This document shows, one piece after another, positions 18,291-28,112 of a stretch of DNA of 64,000 nucleotides. Position 1 is the stretch's first letter. Each line of letters begins with the position of its first letter. The stretch lies in NCBI RefSeq assembly GCF_014075995.1, contig NZ_CP055153.1:3224001-3288000 (forward strand), in the 5' to 3' direction. The notes beneath the pieces were generated by a model, which was not told where the DNA came from, did not search any database, and worked only from the letters and a program-made list of their open reading frames with translations. The stretch comes from Adhaeribacter radiodurans (GTDB lineage Bacteria > Bacteroidota > Bacteroidia > Cytophagales > Hymenobacteraceae). The position numbers and the translations under genes were made by a program.

Positions 18291-18701
18291 ATGACAAAAG
18301 CAGTTTTAAGTTTTGTAGTGGTCCTCTTGTTTAGCACTTTCGGTCAAGCGCAAAATATTCCTTCTTCCGCTGAAAAAAGAATAACCTTACTTACCCGGGT
18401 AATGGCTACCGAATTGCAATTGAACGAAGCAGAATATATTAAATTAAGAGCCCTGAATCGGGAAAGAATTTTAAAATCGGATGAGATTGCGGCTATGTAC
18501 AATAATGACCCCACCCTTGTAGCTGCTAAATTAAAGGAAGTAGAAGTAAATTTTGATAAGAAGTTTACCGCTTTACTTAATTCGGTACAATTAACGGCTT
18601 ACAAATCTTACAAAGAGACTACTGATTCTAACCTTACCGCCTTACAAGAAGAAAAAACAGTAGATAAAAAAACTAATTCAGCTTCTGCCAGTAAAAAATA
18701 A
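18291..18701 (+). CDS. Small secreted helical protein
   Basis: 136 residues from ATG 18291; a TTG 18 bp upstream is in frame but the ATG gives a clean signal peptide (MTKAVLSFVVVLLFSTFGQAQ). The mature part is helical and charged with repeated Leu spacing (ELQLNEAEYIKLRALNRERI, LNSVQLTAYKSY), and a Lys/Ser-rich tail. It shares overall plan, helix periodicity and size with the protein at 14336-14761, so both may be Spy-like periplasmic chaperones or stress proteins. Function is inferred from build only. Confidence 0.75.
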   Translation: MTKAVLSFVVVLLFSTFGQAQNIPSSAEKRITLLTRVMATELQLNEAEYIKLRALNRERILKSDEIAAMYNNDPTLVAAKLKEVEVNFDKKFTALLNSVQLTAYKSYKETTDSNLTALQEEKTVDKKTNSASASKK

Positions 18702-18727
18702 AAAACATTTAACCTTTATATAAAAAA

Positions 18728-18752
18728 ATCCACTCCAACAAGAGTGGCTTTT
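18728..18752 (+). terminator. Terminator of the secreted helical protein gene
   Basis: Stem CCACTC / GAGTGG (18730-18735, 18742-18747), loop CAACAA, preceded by A-run and followed by CTTTTT. Confidence 0.8.
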
Positions 18753-18791
18753 TAATAGGGTATATTTTCTTACTTAGTTAAAACAACTGCC

Positions 18792-18828
18792 AACAAAAAG
18801 CTTCTTCGTATTGAAGAAGCTTTTTGTT
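18792..18828 (-). terminator. Terminator of the M13 peptidase gene (bidirectional)
   Basis: 16-bp arms 18792-18807 and 18813-18828 (core GCTTCTTC / GAAGAAGC with A/T flanks), 5-nt loop. It sits 12 bp past the peptidase stop and next to the preceding plus-strand terminator, so the two convergent genes are doubly insulated. Confidence 0.85.
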
Positions 18829-18839
18829 TATTAGAATAA

Positions 18840-20942
18840 TTACCAAATTTTAATTTGTTCACCTGCGGGTTTTACCATTTTATCGCCGGGTTTGCAACCA
18901 AAAGCCTCGTAAAATTGCGGCATGTTGGTTAAAGGTCCGTTGGTACGGAAACGACCAGGTGAGTGCGGATCGGTTTGTACTTGCTGGTTAAAATATTGCT
19001 CGGTGCCATTTACCCGCCAGATTTGGGCCCACGCTAAAAAGAATCGCTGCTCTGGGGTAAAACCGGCAATTTTGTCTTTATTCTTACCAGCTAATGCTTT
19101 TTGCAGTGCCGTATAGGCAATGTTTAAACCACCAATATCGGCCAGGTTTTCGCCCAAGGTTAAGCTACCATTTACTTTAACCGCAGGCAACACTTCGTAG
19201 GCCCCGTATTGGTTTACTACCATATCAGCCCGCTTGGTAAATTGGTCGGCATCAGTTTTTGTCCACCAATCTTTCAGGTTTCCTTCGGCATCGTACTGGC
19301 GGCCTTGATCGTCGAAGCCATGGGTAATTTCGTGACCTATCACGGCGCCCATACCGCCATAGTTTACCGCATCATCGGCTTTTGGATCAAAAAACGGAGG
19401 TTGCATAATACCGGCCGGAAACACAATCTCATTCATGGAAGGATTATAATAAGCATTTACCGTAGGTGGTGTCATGCCCCATTCTGCACGATCGATAGGT
19501 TTGCCCAGCTTGTTTACATTATAATTAAAATCAAATTCATTTGCTTGCAGCACATTCGTTACGTAAGATTCCCGACCAACATTCAAGTCCGCATAATCTT
19601 TCCATTTATCAGGATAACCAATCTTAACCGCAAAGGCATCTAATTTTACCAAAGCTTGTTTTTTAGTGGTTTCGCTCATCCAATCTAATTGCTGTACGTG
19701 CTCCTGAAAAGCATCGCGCAGGTTTTTCACCATTTCCAGAGCCTTGGCTTTTGCTTCGGGGGTAAAAGTTTTTTCTACGTACAACTGTCCCATTGCTTCG
19801 CCAATAGCGGCATCGGTGGTGCGCAATACGCGTTTCCAGCGAGGTTGTAAGGCTTTGGTGCCACTAAGTACCTTTCCGTAAAAATTAAAATTTTCTTGTA
19901 CATAAGCCTGGTTCAGATACGGAGCCGTAGAATGAATTAAATGCCAGCGAAGATACGTTTTCCAATCGCTTAGAGAACTGGTTTTAACCAAGGTGTTTAA
20001 TTCTTTAAAGAATGCAGGTTGCCCCACAATTACTTCGTTTACGTTCTTAGCTCCCATTAGCGTTAAGAGCAGGTTCCAGTTGGTGGCTGGGGTTTGTTTC
20101 TGCAATTGGGCAATGGTCATTTTGTTATAGTTGGCCTGTGGATCGCGCAACTCTACACGAGTGCGGGAAGCTTTGGCAAGCCGAGTTTCCAGGCTCATTA
20201 CTTTAGTGGCATTCTTTTGCGCCATAGTTGCATCGTCGCCGAGTAGCGTGAACATGTTCTGTAAATGTTTCACGTACTCTGCCCGGATATTTTTAGAACG
20301 CTCGTCTTCTTTCAGGTAATAGTCGCGATCGGGTAAACCTAAACCACCCTGGTTTAAAAAGATGGCGTACTCCGTGCTTTTTTTATCATCCTGACCAACA
20401 TAAAAACTAAACATTCCACTAATGCCGGATTTTTTTAATTGTGCCACGGTGGTCAGCAAACCTTTTGCATCTTTAATGGCTGCAACTTTATCAAAATAAG
20501 GCTTCAGCGGGGTTATACCCGATTGTTCAATAGCGGTAGAATCCATGCCAGAACCAAAAAAATCGCCAACTTTTTGCGAGTTACTGCCTTTGGGTGCGGA
20601 AGTGTTTGCGGCGGCCTCGGTTAAAATATTGCGCTGTACAGCATAGTTCTTGTCGGCTAGTTCTTCAAAACTGCCCCAACGTCTTTCTGCTGCCGGCACC
20701 GGATTATTTTTAATCCAGCCACCATTCGCATACTGAAAGAAATCGGCGCAGGGAGATTGCGTGGTATCGAGGTTTGCCGGATCTAAGCCTACTCCCATAT
20801 TCATTTTGGGAGTTGAAACAGTAGCCGGGCTAGCGGCAGTGTCGGTGGTAGTGGCCTGCTGCGTAGGAACGGTAGTACTGCAACCAGCCAGATAAAGTCC
20901 GGTTAAGGCTAAGGCACCTAGCCGGTAATAGGTTATTGTCAT
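18840..20942 (-). CDS. M13 family metallopeptidase lipoprotein (PepO/neprilysin-like)
   Basis: 700 residues from ATG 20942; a longer upstream frame adds 31 residues that would bury the lipoprotein signal. The signal MTITYYRLGALALTGLYLAGC carries lipobox LAGC (Cys21). The zinc motif HEITH sits in VIGHEITHGFDDQGRQYD at about 534, with GENLADIGG giving the third ligand Glu, and the protein ends in W as M13 proteins do. Anchored in an outer or inner membrane leaflet on the periplasmic side, it would cleave peptides of up to about 40 residues. Confidence 0.93.
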   Translation of the reverse strand: MTITYYRLGALALTGLYLAGCSTTVPTQQATTTDTAASPATVSTPKMNMGVGLDPANLDTTQSPCADFFQYANGGWIKNNPVPAAERRWGSFEELADKNYAVQRNILTEAAANTSAPKGSNSQKVGDFFGSGMDSTAIEQSGITPLKPYFDKVAAIKDAKGLLTTVAQLKKSGISGMFSFYVGQDDKKSTEYAIFLNQGGLGLPDRDYYLKEDERSKNIRAEYVKHLQNMFTLLGDDATMAQKNATKVMSLETRLAKASRTRVELRDPQANYNKMTIAQLQKQTPATNWNLLLTLMGAKNVNEVIVGQPAFFKELNTLVKTSSLSDWKTYLRWHLIHSTAPYLNQAYVQENFNFYGKVLSGTKALQPRWKRVLRTTDAAIGEAMGQLYVEKTFTPEAKAKALEMVKNLRDAFQEHVQQLDWMSETTKKQALVKLDAFAVKIGYPDKWKDYADLNVGRESYVTNVLQANEFDFNYNVNKLGKPIDRAEWGMTPPTVNAYYNPSMNEIVFPAGIMQPPFFDPKADDAVNYGGMGAVIGHEITHGFDDQGRQYDAEGNLKDWWTKTDADQFTKRADMVVNQYGAYEVLPAVKVNGSLTLGENLADIGGLNIAYTALQKALAGKNKDKIAGFTPEQRFFLAWAQIWRVNGTEQYFNQQVQTDPHSPGRFRTNGPLTNMPQFYEAFGCKPGDKMVKPAGEQIKIW

Positions 20943-21339
20943 AATTTTTAAAATAAGATGAATTATATAAATATAATAGCAAGATAAGAAGGAAAATTGA
21001 ATCTGCCGGAATCCGCAGGATAATTGAGAATGCAAAGCAAGAAAACGAATGGAGTAGTATTTTCTTATTAAAGCAATGCTATTACTCTAAATGCAAATAC
21101 CTAATGATGCTTATCCTGAAGTGGGAGAATTTACTAAACGTATAGCAAAACATTTTTGTAGGATTATCTGGCTCAAATTCTAAGCAGTTCTGTTATTCAG
21201 CCGGATGATTACCAAATAACAAACACAAAACTAAAATATCGTGTTAGCACCAGTTTAATGAAAGTAATTTTGCCGATTGTGAAATACGTAGTAGGCAGCG
21301 GTTCAAAAATAATTCTTGTAATATGTGTAAATCTGTGAT
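20943..21339. other. Intergenic, no gene seen
   Basis: 397 bp between two minus-strand genes. No credible frame, hairpin or repeat recognised; presumably holds the M13 peptidase promoter and the end of the alkyltransferase-like transcript. Confidence 0.5.
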
Positions 21340-21678
21340 TTATAATAATTCTTTTGCCGGATCCCAGAATAATTTAGCAAAATCAACTACCTGATCATTC
21401 TCTATTCGCACTCCTTCCCGCTCCAGACTGGCTTGCATGGCATCCGGTGATTCGAAATGTTGTTTACCGGTAAGCAAACCATTCCGGTTAACTACGCGGT
21501 AAGCCGGAATACCGCTCTTGGCGTGCGATGCAATAAGCGCCCAACCCACCATTCTGGCCGAACCTTTACTGCCCAGGTAGCTAGCAATTGCCCCGTAAGA
21601 GGTAACCCGCCCTGCCGGAATGAGTTGTACTATTTCGTACACATTCTGAAAAAAGTTTTCGTCTTTTGTCTTAGCCAT
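21340..21678 (-). CDS. Alkyltransferase-like (ATL) DNA repair protein
   Basis: 112 residues, matching the DNA-binding C-terminal domain of O6-alkylguanine-DNA alkyltransferases: IPAGRVTSYGAIASYLGSKGSARMVGWAL (helix-turn-helix and arginine finger region) then IPAYRVVNRNG. The active-site PCHR Cys is replaced by Ala59 (PAYR), so it cannot accept an alkyl group. ATL proteins bind alkylated bases and hand them to nucleotide excision repair. Single gene. Confidence 0.9.
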   Translation of the reverse strand: MAKTKDENFFQNVYEIVQLIPAGRVTSYGAIASYLGSKGSARMVGWALIASHAKSGIPAYRVVNRNGLLTGKQHFESPDAMQASLEREGVRIENDQVVDFAKLFWDPAKELL

Positions 21679-22022
21679 TATTTGCTTTTAAATCAGGTAA
21701 AACTTCCATTAGCTTCTCTACCTATTTTGTTAGGGTAAATTTAAATTTACTTGCCTTAAACTTCAGAATTGAAACAGAATCCAAGGGTAATTTGCGATTA
21801 ATTTATAAAACTTCTGTATACCTAAGCCGGTTACTATTTTGCGTCTGCACAAAAGGGCTCCTTTTAATAAAATAAAGTCTTATTTGAATCACTAACAATT
21901 AAAAATGAGTACTAAAAACAGAGCAATGCAAAACCGGTAGTTAAACTATATGTGGTAAAAAATAATATTAAAATATCTAACTATAATTTAGCGCTTTCGC
22001 AAGTAACACTTCTAAAACACTC
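21679..22022. other. Intergenic promoter region of the RND efflux operon
   Basis: 344 bp between divergent genes. AT-rich, no open frame. I see no clear operator for a local regulator, and no regulator gene is adjacent. Confidence 0.4.
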
Positions 22023-23120
22023 ATGAAAATTAAGTACATTATTTATGCCCTATTAGTTATCGGATTTGCTTCTCTGATAGTTTACCGCATTTCGGCGAAT
22101 AAAAAGCAAGCGGGCGGCGGACCAATGGGTGCTGGAGGTGGCCGAGGCCCAGGCGGACCAGGAGGAGGAAAAGGCGGAGTAATGCAAGTAGATGGCATAG
22201 TAGTAAAACCTCGCGAATTTGCAAACAACCTGGCGGTCACCGGTTCTATCGAAGCCAACGAGCAAGTACAAATCCGCGGACAAGTTTCCGGCTTAATCCG
22301 GAGCATAAGTTTTAATGAAGGAAGTAACGTAAAGGCTGGTCAGGTTTTATTAAAAATAGATGATGCTGAGTTACGCGCCCAATTAGCCCAGGCTCAAACC
22401 CGGCAAAATCTAGCTTCCGAAAATGCTGAAAGGGCAGCACAATTGTTTAAGAAAGAAGCCATTAGCCGCGAAGAATACGATATTGCTACTGCTGATTACA
22501 AAACCTTGCAGGCACAAACTCAGTTAATTCAGGCTCAATTAGATAAAACTACTATTATTGCCCCTTTTTCTGGTCGTATTGGTTTGCGTAATGTATCAGT
22601 GGGCGGGTATTTAACTCCCGAAACTATTGTGGCTAACTTAATCAGCACCGACCCGGTGAAAATTGCTTTTTCGGTACCGGAAAAATACGCCAGCCAGGTT
22701 AAACCAAATACTAAACTGCAACTATCGGTGGCGGGCAGCAGTAAAAAATATTCGGCTACTGTTTACGCCATAGAGCCAGCCATTGAAGCCAGTACCCGTA
22801 CCTTACAATTGCGGGCCCGGGCTGCTAATCCTAACGGCGGATTATTACCGGGGTCTTTTGCCAACATTGAGTTTCCGCTAGCCTCTATTCCGGATGCCTT
22901 ACTCGTGCCCACTCAGGCAATTATTCCCATCCAGAATGGTAAAAAAGTTTTTGTTGCTAAAAACGGCAAAGCGCAGGAAGTAAAAGTAGAAGCTACCACC
23001 CGCACCGAAAAAGATATTTTAATAACCTCCGGCCTGCAACCAGGCGATACGGTGTTAACCACTGGAATTATGACTTTGAAACAAGATGCTCCGGTTAAAG
23101 TCCGGTTACCCAGAAGTTGA
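22023..23120 (+). CDS. RND efflux periplasmic adaptor (membrane fusion protein)
   Basis: 365 residues. N-terminal anchor helix (about 4-22) followed by an unusual collagen-like Gly/Pro/Arg linker at about 30-52. Then the biotinyl-lipoyl half (SGLIRSISFNEGSNVKAGQVLLKID), a coiled-coil hairpin (about 115-165), the second lipoyl half (TIIAPFSGRIGLRNVSVGGYLTP), beta-barrel and membrane-proximal domains. It links the inner-membrane pump to the outer-membrane channel. First gene of a three-gene operon, 17 bp before the pump gene. Confidence 0.93.
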   Translation: MKIKYIIYALLVIGFASLIVYRISANKKQAGGGPMGAGGGRGPGGPGGGKGGVMQVDGIVVKPREFANNLAVTGSIEANEQVQIRGQVSGLIRSISFNEGSNVKAGQVLLKIDDAELRAQLAQAQTRQNLASENAERAAQLFKKEAISREEYDIATADYKTLQAQTQLIQAQLDKTTIIAPFSGRIGLRNVSVGGYLTPETIVANLISTDPVKIAFSVPEKYASQVKPNTKLQLSVAGSSKKYSATVYAIEPAIEASTRTLQLRARAANPNGGLLPGSFANIEFPLASIPDALLVPTQAIIPIQNGKKVFVAKNGKAQEVKVEATTRTEKDILITSGLQPGDTVLTTGIMTLKQDAPVKVRLPRS

Positions 23121-23137
23121 TTAAATTATAGCAGAAA

Positions 23138-26100
23138 ATGAGTTTATCTACCACCAGCATAAAGAGACCGGTTTTTACTATTGTAATTAACCTTATTCTG
23201 ATTTTGTTCGGCGTTATTGGTTATACATTCCTGGGTATCCGGGAGTATCCATCCATCGATCCGGCCATTGTATCGGTTAGTACCAGTTATACAGGTGCCA
23301 ATGCCGATATTATCGAATCGCAGATTACCGAACCGCTCGAAAAAGCCATAAATTCCATTGATGGTATTCGCAATATTTCATCCTCCAGTAACCAGGGCCG
23401 TAGTAACATAAATATTGAGTTTAACCTAGAAAAAAACCTGGAAGAAGCCGCCAACGATGTACGAGATAAAGTATCTCAGGCCATCCGGAGCTTACCCCAG
23501 GATATTGATGCGCCACCGGTGGTGTCTAAGGCCGATGCTGACTCGGAATCTATTATTACCATGACGGTACGGAGCGAAACCCGCGACCAATTAGAGTTAA
23601 GCGATTACGCAGAAAATGTAATATCACAACGTTTACAGACGATTCCCGGAGTAAGTAGTGTGCAAATCTGGGGGCAGAAAAGATACGCTATGCGTTTATG
23701 GTTAGATCCCATGAAACTTGCTTCGTATGGCCTAACCGTAGCAGATGTAAGAGAAGCGCTGAATCGCCAGAACGTAGAATTGCCTTCCGGCAAAGTAAGT
23801 GGTTCCAACACAGAGTTAATGGTTAAAACATTAGGCAATCTCTCTACCGAGGAGCAGTTTAATAATTTAATTGTTAAATCAGAAGGAGACAGGATTATCC
23901 GGTTCAGCGACTTAGGCCGGGCCGAACTAGGACCCGAAAACCTGGAAACCAAAATGAGCGAATCGGGTATTCCCATGGTTGGATTAGCCATTGTACCCCA
24001 GCCGGGTTCTAATTACTTAGAAATCGCGGGCAAGTTTTATGATCAGTTCGAAAAACTAAAGAATGATTTACCCAAAGATTTGCAGCTCGATATAGTAATG
24101 GACAACACTTTGTTCATTAAACGATCTGTTATTGAAGTAGCTGAAACCATTTTAATTGCTCTTGTACTAGTAATATTAATTATTTACTTGTTCTTCCGAG
24201 ATTGGAGTATTGCTTTCCGCCCTTTAATTGATATTCCGGTTTCCTTAATTGCTACTTTCTTTATCATGTACCTGGCCGGGTTTTCGGTGAACGTGTTAAC
24301 CTTATTGGCGATTGTACTGGCAACAGGTCTGGTAGTGGATGATGGGATTGTAGTAACGGAAAACATCTTCAAGAAAGTAGAAGAAGGTATGTCGCCGATT
24401 GAAGCGGCTATTAAAGGCTCCAATGAAATATTCTTAGCTGTTATTTCTATTTCCATTACACTTGCGGCGGTGTTTCTACCAGTTATTTTCCTCGAAGGTT
24501 TTGTAGGCCGTTTATTCCGGGAATTTGGGGTTGTAATTGGAGCAGCAGTGCTCATATCGGCCTTTGTTTCTTTAACGCTTACCCCCATGCTGAACGCATA
24601 CCTGATGAAAAAAGGGGGGCACAAAAAAACGCGGTTTTATAATTTTACCGAACCTTATTTCCAGAAAATGAATTCCGGCTACGCCGAAGCGCTTGGTCGC
24701 TTTATGGAAAGGAAATGGTTGAGTTTTCCGATTATTGGCGTTTGCTTGGGCTTAATTGTTTTATTTTATCTGACTTTACAAAAAGAAACTGCTCCTTATG
24801 ACGACCGTAGCATGTTACGGGTACAAGTTACTGCCCCGGAAGGTGCTTCCTTTGAGTATACAGACCGTTTTATGGAGGAGCTTACTCAACTGGTAAACGA
24901 TTCTATTCCGGAAAAAGCGGTTAATCTGGTTATTACCTCGCCAGGTTGGGGTGGAGCTGGTTCCGTAAATAATGGTATGATGCGAATGACTTTGATAGAC
25001 CCTGGCAAACGGGAACGCTCGCAAAAAGACATTGCCGATAAACTAACCCAGCTAACCCGCAAATATCCGGAAGCTCGTACTATGGTTTCGCAACAACCTA
25101 CTATATCCGTTAATCGGCGAGGCGGACAGCCTATCCAGTACATTATCCAGGCACAGGACTTTAAGAAACTGGAAGAAAAAATTCCGTTGTTTATGGAAGA
25201 AGCTAGCAAGGATCCTACTCTTTCGAACCCGGATGTGAATTTGAAATTTAACAAGCCAGAAATTAACATTACCATCGACCGGGAAAAAGCGCAGAGTTTG
25301 GGTGTATCCGTAATTGATGTGGCACAAACCCTACAATTATCGCTAAGTGGCCAACGGTTTGCTTACTTTATTATGGGAGGCCGACAATACCAGGTAGTTG
25401 GCCAGTTTGACCGAGTTGACCGGGATGATCCTTTAGATTTAACTTCGTTATTTGTACGCAGCAGCACTGGTCAGTTAATTCAACTAGATAACCTGGTTAC
25501 CTTACAGGAACGTAGCAGTCCACCGCAACTATATCATAACAATCGGTATATGTCGGCTACTATTTCGGCTGGTTTGGCACCGGGCAAAAGTATCGGCGAT
25601 GGCATTGATGCCATGGACCGTATTGCCGCTAAAGTTCTGGACCCCACCTTTACTACCGACTTAGGAGGCGAATCGCGCGATTTCGTGGAAAGTGGTTCCA
25701 ATACTGCCTTCGCCTTTGGTTTGGCTTTATTACTTATTTATCTAATTCTGGCGGCTCAGTTCGAAAGCTTTATTGACCCTTTAATTATTATTATTACCGT
25801 GCCTTTAGCGGTAGCAGGGGCTATGCTATCGTTGTGGTTATTTGGTCAAACCTGGAATATCTTCAGCCAGATTGGTACCATTATGCTCATAGGCTTGGTT
25901 ACGAAAAACGGTATTCTGATTGTAGAATTTGCTAATCAGTTAAAAGAAGAAGGAAAATCGAAAGCCGAAGCTATTTTGGAAGCGGCCGAAGCCCGTTTAC
26001 GGCCTATTTTAATGACTAGTTTAGCCATTGCGTTGGGAGCCTTACCTATTGCCTTAGCTTTAGGAGCGGCGGCTCAAAGCCGTATGGGCATGGGTATAGT

Positions 26101-26248
26101 AATTGTGGGCGGTACGCTATTTTCTCTTATACTAACTTTATTTGTTATTCCGGCCATTTACGCCATATGGTCGCGGGAATACAAACCAAATCCGGAACTA
26201 CAACGGGCTAAAGAAATAGAAAGAGAAGTGTTGGAAAGTGTTCACTAA
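23138..26248 (+). CDS. RND efflux pump, HAE-1/AcrB-like inner-membrane transporter
   Basis: 1036 residues, the standard length, with 12 predicted helices in the 1+5, 1+5 pattern and two large periplasmic loops. Proton-relay Asp pair in helix 4 (GLVVDDGIVVTENIF). Other family marks are KRPVFTIVINLILILFG at the N-terminus, RSLPQDIDAPPV in the porter domain and GLVTKNGILIVEFANQ in helix 10. It exports amphiphilic compounds by proton antiport. Substrate cannot be told from the sequence. Confidence 0.95.
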   Translation: MSLSTTSIKRPVFTIVINLILILFGVIGYTFLGIREYPSIDPAIVSVSTSYTGANADIIESQITEPLEKAINSIDGIRNISSSSNQGRSNINIEFNLEKNLEEAANDVRDKVSQAIRSLPQDIDAPPVVSKADADSESIITMTVRSETRDQLELSDYAENVISQRLQTIPGVSSVQIWGQKRYAMRLWLDPMKLASYGLTVADVREALNRQNVELPSGKVSGSNTELMVKTLGNLSTEEQFNNLIVKSEGDRIIRFSDLGRAELGPENLETKMSESGIPMVGLAIVPQPGSNYLEIAGKFYDQFEKLKNDLPKDLQLDIVMDNTLFIKRSVIEVAETILIALVLVILIIYLFFRDWSIAFRPLIDIPVSLIATFFIMYLAGFSVNVLTLLAIVLATGLVVDDGIVVTENIFKKVEEGMSPIEAAIKGSNEIFLAVISISITLAAVFLPVIFLEGFVGRLFREFGVVIGAAVLISAFVSLTLTPMLNAYLMKKGGHKKTRFYNFTEPYFQKMNSGYAEALGRFMERKWLSFPIIGVCLGLIVLFYLTLQKETAPYDDRSMLRVQVTAPEGASFEYTDRFMEELTQLVNDSIPEKAVNLVITSPGWGGAGSVNNGMMRMTLIDPGKRERSQKDIADKLTQLTRKYPEARTMVSQQPTISVNRRGGQPIQYIIQAQDFKKLEEKIPLFMEEASKDPTLSNPDVNLKFNKPEINITIDREKAQSLGVSVIDVAQTLQLSLSGQRFAYFIMGGRQYQVVGQFDRVDRDDPLDLTSLFVRSSTGQLIQLDNLVTLQERSSPPQLYHNNRYMSATISAGLAPGKSIGDGIDAMDRIAAKVLDPTFTTDLGGESRDFVESGSNTAFAFGLALLLIYLILAAQFESFIDPLIIIITVPLAVAGAMLSLWLFGQTWNIFSQIGTIMLIGLVTKNGILIVEFANQLKEEGKSKAEAILEAAEARLRPILMTSLAIALGALPIALALGAAAQSRMGMGIVIVGGTLFSLILTLFVIPAIYAIWSREYKPNPELQRAKEIEREVLESVH

Positions 26249-26418
26249 TAATTATCCCGGTTACTGCCCGATAAATAACTTTCCCCGGAAGGCCGTTTAT
26301 ATTGGATAGTAACCGGAATCTGTTTTTCTTAAAAGTCTATCAACTAAATTTCGCTACAGTTTAAAATTTGCCAGGTTAATGAGTGAAACCTGCAACCTGT
26401 AACTTATAACCATTTACT

Positions 26419-27726
26419 ATGAAGTCTATTTTTGTTTTTCTGGTATGTCTGCTTTCAACATTCATCTTTTTCCCCGGAAAGGCGCAGGATATTTTAAATT
26501 TAGAAGATGCCATTCGGATTGCCCTCGAAAAAAATTACGATATAAAATTAGTATCTAATGATTTAGCTATTGATCGCAACAATGTAAGCAGGGCCAATGC
26601 CGGTATGGTGCCTTCACTGGGTGCCAATATTACCAATAACAACAATATACAAACGGGTAAGCAAACCCGGCAGACCGGTTTACAGGAATTTAACAATGTT
26701 AAAAGCTCAAATACTAGCTACGGGGCCGATCTAAACTGGACCATTTTTGATGGTTTCCGGATGTTTGCCCGCTATGAGCAATTAAAAGAGTTGGAAAAGT
26801 TAGGCGACGCCGAATTAAAACAAACCATACTTACTACTTTAGGTGATGTTATTGGTACGTATTATCAATTAGTAAATCAGCAACAGCAATTAAGGGCGTA
26901 TGACTCGGCCATTATTATTTCGAGGTTGCGGGTACAAACGGCGCAAAACCGGTTTACTATTGGAAAAGCCGCCCGCCTGGAAGTTTTAAATGCCCGCGTA
27001 GATTTAAACACTGATACCACTAACCTGGTACAGCAACAGGCTCTTTACCGGAATACTCAAATCCAGCTCAATGAAATTTTAGGCCGTGATGTGAATATCG
27101 TTTTTGGAGTACCTAATACTTTACTTATTGACAATAAGTTAGCCCTTGGCTCTTTATCCGATCTGGCTAATCAGCAAAATCCGGCATTAAAAGTAGCTTT
27201 GGTAAATAAAAGAATTGCGGAATTAGATTTAAAACAAGTGCGGGCAAACCGCTACCCTAGTTTAGGGGTTACCAGTGGTTACACTTTTAACCAGTCACAA
27301 TCGGCCCTTGGCTTTGCCACTTCAGCCAATAACCGCGGTTTTAACTATGGCCTTTCCGCTTCCGTCAATATTTTTAATGGGTTCTTACAACGACGAAACG
27401 AGCAAAATGCCGAAATTCTCATTCAAAACTCTCAGTTACAATACGAAAAAGCAGATTTAAACATTAAATCACAATTAGCTTCGGCTTACCAATCGTACGT
27501 TACCAGTTTAACTTTAGTAACCCTGGAAGAAAATAACCAGAAAATCGCGAAGCAAAATTTAAATATTACTTTAGATAAATACCGCTTGGGCAGCATTGCT
27601 CCCGTTGAGTTTCGCGATGCGCAATTAAATTATTTGAATGCCCGGGTTCGGTTTAACAATGCCCAATACGTAGCTAAGTTGGCCGAAATATCCCTGAAAG
27701 AAATAGCTGGTGATTTAAATCTATAA
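26419..27726 (+). CDS. TolC-family outer-membrane efflux channel
   Basis: 435 residues with a signal peptide (MKSIFVFLVCLLSTFIFFPGKAQ). Two OEP repeats of long helices are visible, with LEDAIRIALEKNYDIKL at the start and LGSIAPVEFRDAQLNYLNARVRFNNAQY at the end. Forms the outer-membrane exit duct for the pump encoded upstream. The 170-bp gap before it holds a weak inverted repeat (26257-26265 with 26308-26316), so it may be cotranscribed with partial attenuation. Confidence 0.93.
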   Translation: MKSIFVFLVCLLSTFIFFPGKAQDILNLEDAIRIALEKNYDIKLVSNDLAIDRNNVSRANAGMVPSLGANITNNNNIQTGKQTRQTGLQEFNNVKSSNTSYGADLNWTIFDGFRMFARYEQLKELEKLGDAELKQTILTTLGDVIGTYYQLVNQQQQLRAYDSAIIISRLRVQTAQNRFTIGKAARLEVLNARVDLNTDTTNLVQQQALYRNTQIQLNEILGRDVNIVFGVPNTLLIDNKLALGSLSDLANQQNPALKVALVNKRIAELDLKQVRANRYPSLGVTSGYTFNQSQSALGFATSANNRGFNYGLSASVNIFNGFLQRRNEQNAEILIQNSQLQYEKADLNIKSQLASAYQSYVTSLTLVTLEENNQKIAKQNLNITLDKYRLGSIAPVEFRDAQLNYLNARVRFNNAQYVAKLAEISLKEIAGDLNL

Positions 27727-27872
27727 CCTGAATTCTTCAACTTATTTATAATACTCTCCATCGCCTGAACTTGCCTGTTTAATTAAGTGGGAATAACTTT
27801 AGTAAGTTTTACTAGGATATGGGCTGAAACCTGAGTTGGCAGGAAGAAAAACTATTTATTCCACCCTTCTCT

Positions 27873-28022
27873 TGTCCGTCATCCTGCAAGGATCTAATTA
27901 ATTCATAGCTATTGCAGGAGCAGTGCCAAATAGTAATTTTTAGGTTGAAGGAGGGATTAACTCGAATTACTTTTCACCGGTTCCTCTTTTCTGCTGGTTA
28001 GATACTTGCAAGATGACGGACA
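27873..28022. repeat. Imperfect inverted repeat, palindromic repeat family member 1
   Basis: Arms at 27873-27897 and 27998-28022 match at 23 of 25 positions when one is reverse-complemented. The arm contains GTCATCCTGCAAGGATCTAA, closely related (17 of 20) to the arm of the perfect palindrome at 28200-28256. Between the arms is 100 bp without a frame. Likely a dispersed REP-like element. Confidence 0.75.
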
Positions 28023-28112
28023 TGAGGTGAATACGTTAGATGGTCTTACCTGGGATTTAGGTGCGGGACAATCTTGTTTTAGGAACTTGCCAGGTTTGCT
28101 TATTCTTTTAAT

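Noticed and set aside
19209-19643. 144-codon plus-strand frame within the M13 peptidase gene
   Set aside because: Antisense to a conserved catalytic region; no start context or family likeness.
24184-24624. 146-codon minus-strand frame within the RND pump gene
   Set aside because: Shadow of the pump's membrane-helix region; composition (Lys/Thr/Ile-rich) is that of antisense of hydrophobic codons.
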